DNA of 9,608 nt from an uncultured Austwickia sp. (lineage in GTDB: Bacteria > Actinomycetota > Actinomycetes > Actinomycetales > Dermatophilaceae), in assembly GCA_934678955.1 (NCBI GenBank), contig CAKUSI010000135.1, forward strand, positions 1-9,608, in the 5' to 3' direction. Below, piece after piece: positions 1-5,924 of this stretch. The translations under genes and the position numbers were made by a program. The notes beneath the pieces are model-generated. The model had not been told where the DNA came from and searched no databases. It was given only the letters and a program-made list of their open reading frames with translations. The stretch's first letter is position 1, and each line of letters begins with the position of its first letter.

Positions 1-166
1 AGACCGATCCATTGCGCGTCATACCGGAGGTCGGCCAGGTCTCCCAGAACTGCTCCTGCTGCCCGAAGAGGTCGAGCTGCGATTTCTCCCAGACACCACG
101 GGTCGGGTTCCATGCTGCGAGAGGTTGCGCTGTCGGGGGTTGCATGTCCGAAGCTGTGTTGCTCAT
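1..166 (-). CDS. Putative overlapping gene inside the methyltransferase, function unknown (partial)
   Basis: A second minus-strand frame opens with ATG at 166-164 and stays open for 55 codons to the window edge, wholly inside the methyltransferase gene. GAAGGAG lies 6 bases upstream of the ATG. Its product contains GVWEKSQLDLFGQQEQ (about 25-40) and WETWPTSGMTRNG (about 41-53). These resemble, from memory, a short uncharacterised family encoded just after phage-type C5 methylases (W-P-x-SG-x-x-R-NG signature); this recollection has not been checked. By hand count its third-position GC is about 75% (41 of 55), against about 56% for the methyltransferase frame over the same bases. That is what selection on this frame would produce. 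Function is not known. The alternative is a chance open frame with a fortuitous Shine-Dalgarno. Confidence 0.5.
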   Translation of the reverse strand, partial: MSNTASDMQPPTAQPLAAWNPTRGVWEKSQLDLFGQQEQFWETWPTSGMTRNGSV

Positions 167-593
167 CGTCATCTCCTTCGAGGGTTGCACGGATCGCGGG
201 TGCAGACAGCAACCCGCGGACGTTCTCGATCACCACCCACTCGGGTTGCAGTACGTCGATCGCTGCTGCCATGTGCGCCCACAGCCCGGAGCGGGTGCCG
301 GGTTTCAGGCCGGCCATCTTTCCAACGGTTGAAACATCCTGGCAAGGGAACCCTCCGCAGAGGATGTCCACCGGCGGGACGGTACTCCAGTCGATAGTTG
401 TGATATCGCCGAGGTTCGGTGCGTCGGGCCAGTGGTGGGAGAAGACGCGGGCGACGGGCTCGTTGATCTCCGAGTACCAAATCGTGCGGGCTCCGAAGAC
501 TTCCTCGACGGCGAGGTCGAGCCCGCCGTAGCCGGAGAACAGCGACCCGACACGCAGTGGCGTGGCCGGGTCGGTGAGGGTCTGGTCGGCCAC
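1..593 (-). CDS. C5-cytosine DNA methyltransferase (partial, C-terminus beyond left edge)
   Basis: This protein transfers a methyl group from S-adenosylmethionine to C5 of cytosine in DNA. The 197 visible residues read without a stop. Motif I is FSGYGGLD (about residues 19-26), binding the cofactor, and the acidic residue of motif II is in WYSEIN (about 39-44). Motif IV is CGGFPCQDVS (79-88) with catalytic Cys84, and motif VI is ENVRGLL (123-129). Near the edge GAVLGDLADLRYDAQWIG fits the segment that normally precedes motif VIII; the target-recognition region and motifs IX-X lie outside the window. The GTG start at 593-591 is chosen because AGGAGG lies 7 bases upstream and motif I follows about 18 residues later. 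It is divergent from the relaxase gene, which suggests an element-borne, phage-type orphan methylase that protects DNA on transfer (inference). No restriction endonuclease is visible. Third-position GC falls from about 79% to about 56% over the last 54 codons, where a second frame opens. Confidence 0.93.
   Translation of the reverse strand, partial: MADQTLTDPATPLRVGSLFSGYGGLDLAVEEVFGARTIWYSEINEPVARVFSHHWPDAPNLGDITTIDWSTVPPVDILCGGFPCQDVSTVGKMAGLKPGTRSGLWAHMAAAIDVLQPEWVVIENVRGLLSAPAIRATLEGDDDEQHSFGHATPDSATSRSMEPDPWCLGEIAARPLRAAGAVLGDLADLRYDAQWIG
173..179 (-). promoter_or_regulatory. Shine-Dalgarno of the overlapping frame
   Basis: GAAGGAG on the minus strand lies 6 bases before ATG 166-164, inside the methyltransferase coding sequence, where it encodes part of L-E-G-D. 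Good spacing is one of the main reasons to take the internal frame seriously. A second in-frame ATG at 172-170 abuts the motif and is too close to use. Confidence 0.5.
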
Positions 594-600
594 GGGTGAA

Positions 601-606
601 CCTCCT
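601..606 (-). promoter_or_regulatory. Shine-Dalgarno of the methyltransferase
   Basis: A perfect AGGAGG on the minus strand sits 7 bases before the GTG codon at 593-591. It decides the methyltransferase start, for which no ATG is available near motif I. Confidence 0.8.
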
Positions 607-642
607 GGGACTGTGATCCTCGGAGTCGCGCTGCCCTCCGAG

Positions 643-657
643 CTGGTCACCGACCAG
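643..657. repeat. Inverted repeat CTGGTC-acc-GACCAG
   Basis: Perfect 6-bp arms are separated by 3 bases, so single-stranded DNA would form a small hairpin. It lies in the methyltransferase-relaxase intergenic region and could be a relaxase recognition hairpin or part of an operator. It is short enough to occur by chance. Confidence 0.4.
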
Positions 658-738
658 GTGCACGAACGACCCCACGCACTGTCGTTCAGCCGCCGCCTTC
701 TGTCTCGCGCCTACCCATCGACCCGCAGCGCTGCCGAC

Positions 739-803
739 CTCTCGCGGTTCGCTCGAACGAGTTGTCACGCGTCTTGCAAGCGAGGTCCGCGCCATCGCGA
801 GAG
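739..803. repeat. Nested inverted repeats upstream of the relaxase
   Basis: CTCTCGCG (739-746) and CGCGAGAG (796-803) are perfect 8-bp inverted arms 49 bases apart. Between them are GTTCG-ct-CGAAC (747-758) directly inside the left arm and the 8-bp palindrome CTTGCAAG (773-780). The nesting would allow an extruded multi-hairpin structure of the kind seen at transfer origins. Function is inferred from position only. Confidence 0.4.
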
Positions 804-819
804 TCAACTCAGAGTTGAC
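803..819. promoter_or_regulatory. Perfect 17-bp palindrome, likely operator or relaxase/accessory binding site
   Basis: GTCAACTC-a-GAGTTGAC has 8-bp perfect arms around a single central base and ends 52 bases before the relaxase start. Such odd-centred symmetry is typical of dimeric helix-turn-helix repressor sites. Each arm contains a TTGAC, so bound protein could cover -35-like elements on both strands and control both divergent genes. No cognate regulator is encoded nearby except the AraC-family protein, whose sites are normally direct repeats, so another regulator is more likely. Confidence 0.5.
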
Positions 820-858
820 CGCACTGCCGGGTCCTGACGCTCACCTCCTCACCAAGAC

Positions 859-862
859 AGGA
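859..862 (+). promoter_or_regulatory. Probable Shine-Dalgarno of the relaxase gene
   Basis: AGGA lies 9 bases before the GTG at 872-874. It is modest but supports this start over the upstream TTG at 815 and the downstream ATG at 884. Confidence 0.45.
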
Positions 863-871
863 CGGTGCGCG

Positions 872-3800
872 GTGACGGTTTCGATGCGGGTGATGTCCGC
901 CGGCGACGGCTACAAGTACCTCCTGCGCACCGTCGCGACAGGCGACGGTGATCGGGTGCTCTCGACACCGTTGACGAGGTACTACACCGAGGAAGGAACG
1001 CCGCCGGGGCGATGGCTCGGGTCAGCCGTTACTGCGCTCGGCGGCGGAGCGATCGCCGTCGGTGACGAGGTTTCCGAGCTGCAGCTTCAACGTCTGATCG
1101 GGCAGGGCCGCGACCCGGTGACCGATCAGGCGCTCGGTAGCCCGTATCGGAAGTACCCGACCGTGACCGAGCGGATCGAGCACCGCACGTCGAGGCTCAA
1201 CGCTGACCTTCCCGTGACCGAACGTGCGGAAGCCGTCGCCGCGATCGCGGCTGAGGAGAGTGCGCGTGGGGTGCGGAAGGCGGTTGCGGGGTTCGATTTC
1301 ACGTTTTCGATTCCGAAGTCCGCATCGGTGCTGTGGGCGGTGTCGGACGCGGGCACGCAATCGCTGATTGCGGACGCGCATCACGCGGCGGTTGCGGAGA
1401 TGGTTGCGTTCATCGAGCGCGAGGTTGCCGCAACCCGAGTCGGTGCGGCAGGACGCAATGGGGCAGTTGCGCAGGCCGATGTGTCCGGGGTGATCGCGAC
1501 CGCGTTCGATCACTACGACTCACGGGCTGGTGACCCGCATCTGCACACGCATGTGGTGATCTCGAACAAGGTGCAGACCGTCCACGACGGCAAATGGCGC
1601 TCCCTCGACGGCCGCCCACTGCACGCCGCCACCGTCGCCCTCTCCGAACTCCACGAAGCCGTGTTCGCCGACCACCTCACCCGTGCCTTCGGCGTCGAAT
1701 GGGAAGCGCGAGACATGGGGCGTGACCGCAACCCCGCCTGGGCGATTGCCACGGTTCCCGAACAACTGGTGACTGAGTTCTCATCCAGGTCCCGACAGAT
1801 CGATCAGGAGAAGAACCGGCTTATCACCGAGTACGTCGCCCGTCACGGTCGGCAGCCGTCGCTGGCGACCGTCATCAAGTTGCGTGCGCAGGCGACGTTG
1901 GCGACCAGACCGGAGAAGCAGATCCGTTCCCTCGCAGACCTCACCGGCGAGTGGCGGGAGCGTGCGTCGTACCTTCTCGGTGATGATGCCACCCGCTGGG
2001 CCCGCACCGTCACCGCGAACGACGCTCCGATGCTGTTGCGCGCGGACGATGTGCCGTTGGACGTGATCGCTTCGCTCGGGCGCAGCGTGGTGGAGGCGGT
2101 CGGTGAGAAGCGGTCGACCTGGCGGCGCTGGAACCTCACCGCCGAAGCCGCACGACAGACCATGCCGTACCGGTTTGCCACCACACAGGATCGTGAAGCT
2201 GTCGTCGGGATGGTGGTCGATGCTGCCGAGCACGCCTCGATCCAGCTCACACCGCCCGAGCTCGCGTCAAGCCCTGCCGTGTTCCGTCGGGCTGACGGCA
2301 GCAGCAGGTTCCGACCCGTCGCGTCGACCGTCTACTCATCGCCGGACATCCTTGCGGCGGAAGACCGGCTCCTCGAGCGCGCCCGCACCATGACATCACC
2401 CACTGTGCTGGTCGAGGTGGTCGAGAAGGTCACCCGTCGCCCGGACCGCGACGGCAGGCTCCTCGCCGCCGACCAAGCCGCAGCCCTCACCGGGGTCGCG
2501 ATCTCCGGCCGAGCTGTCGATGTTCTGGTCGGCCCGGCCGGGGCAGGGAAAACAACAGCAATGCGCGCCCTACGCACCGCCTGGGAGCGAGAGCACGGGC
2601 GCGGCAGCGTCATTGGGCTGGCACCGTCCGCGGTGGCCGCCCAGGTCCTCGATGATGACCTTGGTATCCGAACGGAGAACACCGCGAAATGGTGGCAAGA
2701 CCACCAGAACGCCGGCGCGTCGTTCCGTAAGGGGCAGCTCGTGATCGTGGACGAAGCCTCCCTCGCCGGCACACTCTCGCTCGACCGAATCACCGAACAT
2801 GCGGTAGAGGTGGGTGCGAAGGTGCTGTTGGTGGGTGACTGGGCGCAACTGCAATCCGTCACTGCCGGCGGGGCATTCTCTCTCCTCGTCCACGACCGTA
2901 ACGATGCACCCGAAATGCTCGACGTGCACCGCTTCGTCAACGAGTGGGAGAAGACCGCCTCACTCGACCTTCGCCACGGCCGGACCGACGCAATAGACGA
3001 CTACGCAGCCCATGGTCGCATCACCGGCGGGAACACTGAGGCGATGATCGACGCCGCCTACACTGCATGGCGCGCCGATGTCCTTGGCGGGGTTGCGACG
3101 GTGTTGATCGCGGATTCGACCGAATCCGTCCAGGCTCTAAATCAGCGCGCCCGCGCTGACCTCATCCTCGACGGCACCGTGGACGCCCGCCGCGAAGTCG
3201 CCCTCCAAGGCGATGCTCATGCCGGGGTCGGCGACACGATCATCACCAGGAAGAACGACCGCCGCCTCCACACCCCGCGCGGATGGGTACGCAACGGCGA
3301 CCGCTGGACCGTCACCGACATTCGCAATGACGGATCACTCACCGTCCGCCGCACGAACAGTCGCGGCACCGTCATCCTCCCCGCCGACTACGTCTCCGAT
3401 CACGTCGATCTGGGATACGCAGTGACCGCGTTCAGAGCGCAGGGCATCACTACCGACACCTCTCATGTGCTCGTTGATCCGTCTACGACGCGGGAGAACC
3501 TGTATGTCGCGATGACCCGCGGAAGGCACGCGAATCTCGTCTACGTCGCCACCGACCGCCCCGACGACAACCACACCACCCCGCATCCCGCGGACGATCC
3601 TAAGGCGACCACGCGGAGCGTGCTCTACGGCGTCCTGCAGCACGTCGGCGCGGAACTCTCCGCGCACGAGACGATCACTGCGGAACAAGAGGCGTGGGGG
3701 TCGGTGGGACAGCTCGCGGCCGAGTACGAGACGATCGCGCAAGCCGCCCAACATGATCGCTTCGCCACGCTCATCCGTGAATCCGGTCTCACCCCGGACG

Positions 3801-4420
3801 AAGCAGAAGACACGATCCACTCCGACGCATTCGGGGCACTCACCGCCGAACTCCGGCGAGCGGAAGCGAACCACCACAACGTCGACGCCCTCATGCCACG
3901 CCTGGTCGCAGCACGCGGATTCGGCGACGCCGACGACATCGCCTCCGTCCTGCACCATCGCCTCACTCGCGCGACCGAGAGGCCGGCTGGTTCCGGTCGC
4001 ACGCGCAAGGTACCCCGTCTGATCGCCGGCCTCATCCCCGAAGCAGCCGGGCCCATGAGTGCCGAGATGCGGAAAGCACTCGCAGAGCGGCGCGAGCTGA
4101 TCCAGCAACGTGCCGAAGCCGTCCTCGACCAAGCCTTCACCGAACATCAGGAATGGGCGCTCGCGCTCGGAGACACACCCGCCGAGCCGAGAGCCGCGGC
4201 AGCGTGGAAACGGCAAGCGCGAACGGTCGCCGCGTATCGCGACCGTTACGGCATCACCACACGCGCACCGCTCGGCCCAGCGCCCGATGGCGATGCGCAG
4301 AAGATTGACGCGGCACGAGCGAAAGCCGCCCTCGCGAGGCTCCGCGACCTCGCCGTCGTCGAGGGCAGCGATGATCCTTCGCGGATGGTGCGGCGTGAGG
4401 GTGCGAGCCGGGGTCTGTGA
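872..4420 (+). CDS. MOBF-family conjugative relaxase-helicase (TrwC/TraI-like)
   Basis: This protein would cleave one strand at oriT through a tyrosine, stay covalently bound to the 5' end, and unwind the strand for export through a conjugation channel. From the GTG start it has 1182 residues. The N-terminal TrwC relaxase domain (about 1-330) carries tyrosine pairs at GYKYLL (Tyr14/Tyr16) and RYY (37/38), either of which may hold the nucleophile. The metal-binding motif DPHLHTH (221-227) has the three histidines 223, 225 and 227. The RecD/TraA-like superfamily 1 helicase has Walker A GPAGAGKTT (554-562), Walker B IVDEAS (625-630), a GDWAQL motif shortly after, and YVAMTRGR (878-885) as motif VI. 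The C-terminal 280 or so residues are charged and probably helical, with no recognised enzyme motif. GTG 872 is preferred because TVSMRVMSAGDG is the usual family N-terminus. The gene looks intact and active. No coupling protein or type IV channel genes fall in the window. Confidence 0.95.
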   Translation: MTVSMRVMSAGDGYKYLLRTVATGDGDRVLSTPLTRYYTEEGTPPGRWLGSAVTALGGGAIAVGDEVSELQLQRLIGQGRDPVTDQALGSPYRKYPTVTERIEHRTSRLNADLPVTERAEAVAAIAAEESARGVRKAVAGFDFTFSIPKSASVLWAVSDAGTQSLIADAHHAAVAEMVAFIEREVAATRVGAAGRNGAVAQADVSGVIATAFDHYDSRAGDPHLHTHVVISNKVQTVHDGKWRSLDGRPLHAATVALSELHEAVFADHLTRAFGVEWEARDMGRDRNPAWAIATVPEQLVTEFSSRSRQIDQEKNRLITEYVARHGRQPSLATVIKLRAQATLATRPEKQIRSLADLTGEWRERASYLLGDDATRWARTVTANDAPMLLRADDVPLDVIASLGRSVVEAVGEKRSTWRRWNLTAEAARQTMPYRFATTQDREAVVGMVVDAAEHASIQLTPPELASSPAVFRRADGSSRFRPVASTVYSSPDILAAEDRLLERARTMTSPTVLVEVVEKVTRRPDRDGRLLAADQAAALTGVAISGRAVDVLVGPAGAGKTTAMRALRTAWEREHGRGSVIGLAPSAVAAQVLDDDLGIRTENTAKWWQDHQNAGASFRKGQLVIVDEASLAGTLSLDRITEHAVEVGAKVLLVGDWAQLQSVTAGGAFSLLVHDRNDAPEMLDVHRFVNEWEKTASLDLRHGRTDAIDDYAAHGRITGGNTEAMIDAAYTAWRADVLGGVATVLIADSTESVQALNQRARADLILDGTVDARREVALQGDAHAGVGDTIITRKNDRRLHTPRGWVRNGDRWTVTDIRNDGSLTVRRTNSRGTVILPADYVSDHVDLGYAVTAFRAQGITTDTSHVLVDPSTTRENLYVAMTRGRHANLVYVATDRPDDNHTTPHPADDPKATTRSVLYGVLQHVGAELSAHETITAEQEAWGSVGQLAAEYETIAQAAQHDRFATLIRESGLTPDEAEDTIHSDAFGALTAELRRAEANHHNVDALMPRLVAARGFGDADDIASVLHHRLTRATERPAGSGRTRKVPRLIAGLIPEAAGPMSAEMRKALAERRELIQQRAEAVLDQAFTEHQEWALALGDTPAEPRAAAAWKRQARTVAAYRDRYGITTRAPLGPAPDGDAQKIDAARAKAALARLRDLAVVEGSDDPSRMVRREGASRGL

Positions 4421-4447
4421 CCGGTCGCCCTTCCGAATGTCGCCGGT

Positions 4448-4492
4448 GCGTCATATCCTGGTGGTGAGGCGGATTTCTCCTTGATATGACGC
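4448..4492. repeat. Perfect 10-bp inverted repeat with 25-base loop
   Basis: GCGTCATATC (4448-4457) and GATATGACGC (4483-4492) are exact reverse complements. There is no T-run after it, so it does not look like a simple relaxase terminator. The AT-containing arms stand out from the GC-rich surroundings. It may be an RNA stem in the leader of the next gene or a DNA-binding site. Confidence 0.6.
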
Positions 4493-4503
4493 TCCTCGGG
4501 GCA

Positions 4504-4515
4504 GGCCGCAAGGCC
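4504..4515 (+). other. GGCC-GCAA-GGCC hairpin with GNRA-type tetraloop
   Basis: A 4-bp GC stem is capped by GCAA, a stable GNRA tetraloop in RNA, just after the 10-bp inverted repeat. On its own it is short. Its value is as one element of the possible structured leader. Confidence 0.4.
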
Positions 4516-4572
4516 ACTCACACACGCACCGCCTCCGACGATTCGTCGTGCATGTGAGAGGAAACCCCCGTC

Positions 4573-4929
4573 ATGATCCGCCAATTCTGGACCCTCAGCG
4601 TCCACACCCGCGCATTCCTGCGCCGCTACATGCCCACCAACATCCTCCTCGACGCCATCCGTACCCGTCGAGGACTCAAATGGGGCGTACCCGCGATGCT
4701 CCTCGCCGTGCCCTACCTCCTGGCCGCGAGCACCTTCACCACCCTCATCGCAGACGGCGGACCCGGATGGCTCAACCTCCTCGTCATCCTCTGCCTGTGG
4801 AACACGATGAAGTTCATCATCATGGGACCGATCAGCCTGATCTTGCTCGGCCGCATCCGCGTACGCGAGGCCGTGGCCGCTCGCGCCGAACGGCGAGCAT
4901 CTACCGAGCTGGTTGAGCAAGCGGTCTGA
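4573..4929 (+). CDS. Small two-helix membrane protein of unknown function
   Basis: This 118-residue protein has a basic amphipathic N-terminus (about 1-36, many Arg), a hydrophobic segment at about 37-58, and a second one at about 66-94 after a GGPGW turn. It ends in a charged, probably helical tail (95-118). Start ATG 4573 follows GAGAGGA (4556-4562) by 10 bases. From memory, similar short proteins near actinobacterial mobile-element genes are sometimes labelled sulfate permease; at this length with two helices that label has no support in the sequence. Its place 152 bases after the relaxase suggests a role tied to transfer or the element (surface exclusion, channel accessory), but this is only inferred from position. 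It converges on the AraC gene with 26 bases between stops. Confidence 0.8.
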   Translation: MIRQFWTLSVHTRAFLRRYMPTNILLDAIRTRRGLKWGVPAMLLAVPYLLAASTFTTLIADGGPGWLNLLVILCLWNTMKFIIMGPISLILLGRIRVREAVAARAERRASTELVEQAV

Positions 4930-4948
4930 TCGACCACTGCCGGATCAG

Positions 4949-4967
4949 GACGCGGCTACGCCGCGTC
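4949..4967. terminator. Hairpin between convergent genes, possible bidirectional terminator
   Basis: GACGCGGC-tac-GCCGCGTC is a perfect 8-bp GC-rich stem with a 3-base loop. It lies 20 bases after the membrane-protein stop and overlaps the end of the AraC gene, whose TAG stop (4958-4956) spans the base of the stem and the loop. There is no T-tract on either strand, so it would be a weak intrinsic terminator or a transcript-end stabiliser. Confidence 0.45.
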
Positions 4968-5909
4968 GTCCGAGTCGGACGCGCACACGAACTGCCGGTA
5001 CGTCGTTGGCGTTACCCCAAGGCCTCGTCGGAACTGGCGGGCCGCGAAGTCGGCATCCGCCCATCCCACTTCTGCGGCGATCTGCTTGATCGGATGCACG
5101 GTCGAGCGCAGCAGCTGCGCCATCCGTTCGGTGCGCACCATCGTCAGATACGCGATGGGTGCCTTCCCGAACGCCTCCACGAACACACGTCTCAACTGTG
5201 ACGGCGACAGGTGAACGGCCTCCGCCAGCTCCGGCACGGTCCATTGGCGAGCCGGATCGTCTCGTATGAGCCGCGCGACGTGGCGAGCTTCAACGCGAAG
5301 CGGCCTGAACTGACGGTGCCGCGGCGCAGCGGGGACCACGGTACTGCCACGGCGACCGCTCACCGTGCCGGCTGTCGTCGTCAAGAACGGCACGATGACA
5401 TCGAGCACCGAGAAGAGCAGAGCTTGCGCCCGCAGGAACCGGTCAGGCTGTGGCCCTTCGACGCTGAGGGACGCGAGCTCATCTAGCCACGGCATCAGCA
5501 TCCCGGCGCGGTTCTCACCGATCCGAACGACTTGCGCGGGCGTCGAGTAATGGTCCTCGAAAAAGTCACGTGCGTTGTGACGGTCGCAGAACTGCGCGGC
5601 GTACTGCCAGAACACCTGATCGATCAGATAGTCACGGTCGAGGTAGATCGTGGTCGTCGTAACGCTGCCCTCCGGCTCCGCACCACACAGCGTCTGAGCG
5701 GCAAGAAAGACAACATCGCCGAGCTTCACATGCCGACTGCCGAACTCACTGAACAGCAGGGAGCTGCCAGTGCGGATGACGATCACTTTCACGCAGTCGA
5801 ACGCGACCGGATCGATCGGGCTGTGGTGAGAACGAGTCTGCGCGACCAGCGGCGAGAACACAGGCGTGGTGCAACTCGGGGGCTCACTGACGGGATCGAC
5901 CAAGGCCAT
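4956..5909 (-). CDS. AraC-family transcriptional regulator
   Basis: This 317-residue DNA-binding regulator has the standard AraC layout. The N-terminal sensor half (about 15-180) has a cupin-like pattern (VKVIVIRTGSSLLFSEFG, then KLGDVVFLAA). The C-terminal double helix-turn-helix spans about 223-305: TVPELAEAVHLSPSQLRRVF for the first, and IKQIAAEVGWADADFAARQF plus GVTPTTYR for the second. ATG 5909 is chosen over the in-frame TTG at 5918; neither has a clear Shine-Dalgarno. The start is 15 bases after the permease stop, so it is probably the last gene of the transporter operon and translated partly by coupling. The likely role is to sense the transporter's substrate or an envelope signal and control the operon (inference). 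The operon promoter is outside the window, so no binding site can be shown. Confidence 0.92.
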   Translation of the reverse strand: MALVDPVSEPPSCTTPVFSPLVAQTRSHHSPIDPVAFDCVKVIVIRTGSSLLFSEFGSRHVKLGDVVFLAAQTLCGAEPEGSVTTTTIYLDRDYLIDQVFWQYAAQFCDRHNARDFFEDHYSTPAQVVRIGENRAGMLMPWLDELASLSVEGPQPDRFLRAQALLFSVLDVIVPFLTTTAGTVSGRRGSTVVPAAPRHRQFRPLRVEARHVARLIRDDPARQWTVPELAEAVHLSPSQLRRVFVEAFGKAPIAYLTMVRTERMAQLLRSTVHPIKQIAAEVGWADADFAARQFRRGLGVTPTTYRQFVCASDSDDAA

Positions 5910-5924
5910 GTTGATCAAGAGCGA

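Larger units (their letters stand above)
594..871. other. Divergent intergenic region, candidate oriT/regulatory region
   Basis: These 278 bases separate the leftward methyltransferase from the rightward relaxase and hold no convincing gene. They are unusually rich in short inverted repeats: CTGGTC/GACCAG at 643-657, an 8-bp pair at 739-746/796-803 enclosing two smaller symmetric motifs, and a perfect 17-bp palindrome at 803-819. In MOBF plasmids oriT is often close to the relaxase gene and carries inverted repeats near nic, so this is the most likely oriT in the window. No known nic core was recognised. Both promoters should also be here, but no convincing -35/-10 pair was found. Confidence 0.4.
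4421..4572 (+). other. Structured leader of the small membrane-protein gene
   Basis: These 152 bases lie between the relaxase stop and the membrane-protein start. They contain a 10-bp perfect inverted repeat, a GGCC-GCAA-GGCC hairpin and a 13-bp palindrome (CGACGA-t-TCGTCG, 4536-4548). GAGGCGG (4466-4472), in the loop of the first repeat, can pair with CCGCCTC (4529-4535), giving pseudoknot topology. CCTCGGGG around 4494-4501 could pair with parts of the Shine-Dalgarno region (GAGG 4558-4561) or CCCCG (4566-4570). Together these suggest a cis-acting RNA controlling translation of the downstream gene. No known riboswitch class was recognised. Confidence 0.4.

Noticed and set aside
137..250. 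Three copies of GGGTTGCA at 137-144, 182-189 and 243-250
   Set aside because: Irregular spacing (45 and 61 bases) within coding sequence, and the motif is short; treated as coincidence of Gln/Ala-Thr-Pro codons.
169..807. Minus-strand 212-codon open frame covering the methyltransferase start region
   Set aside because: Arg/Pro-rich, no recognisable domain, and it is the out-of-frame shadow of the methyltransferase, whose motifs are in another frame.
562..837. Plus-strand 91-codon frame across the intergenic region
   Set aside because: No ribosome-binding site, GTG start inside the opposite gene, composition typical of antisense frames in GC-rich DNA.
815..843. TTGACC as a -35 box for the relaxase
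   Set aside because: No acceptable -10 hexamer 16-18 bases downstream; the TTGAC is explained by the palindrome.
815..871. 19-residue N-terminal extension of the relaxase from TTG 815
   Set aside because: Rare start codon inside the palindrome, no Shine-Dalgarno; the family N-terminus begins at GTG 872.
3335..4216. Minus-strand 293-codon frame opposite the relaxase C-terminal region
   Set aside because: Antisense shadow in GC-rich sequence with no domain pattern; the plus-strand relaxase continues through it.
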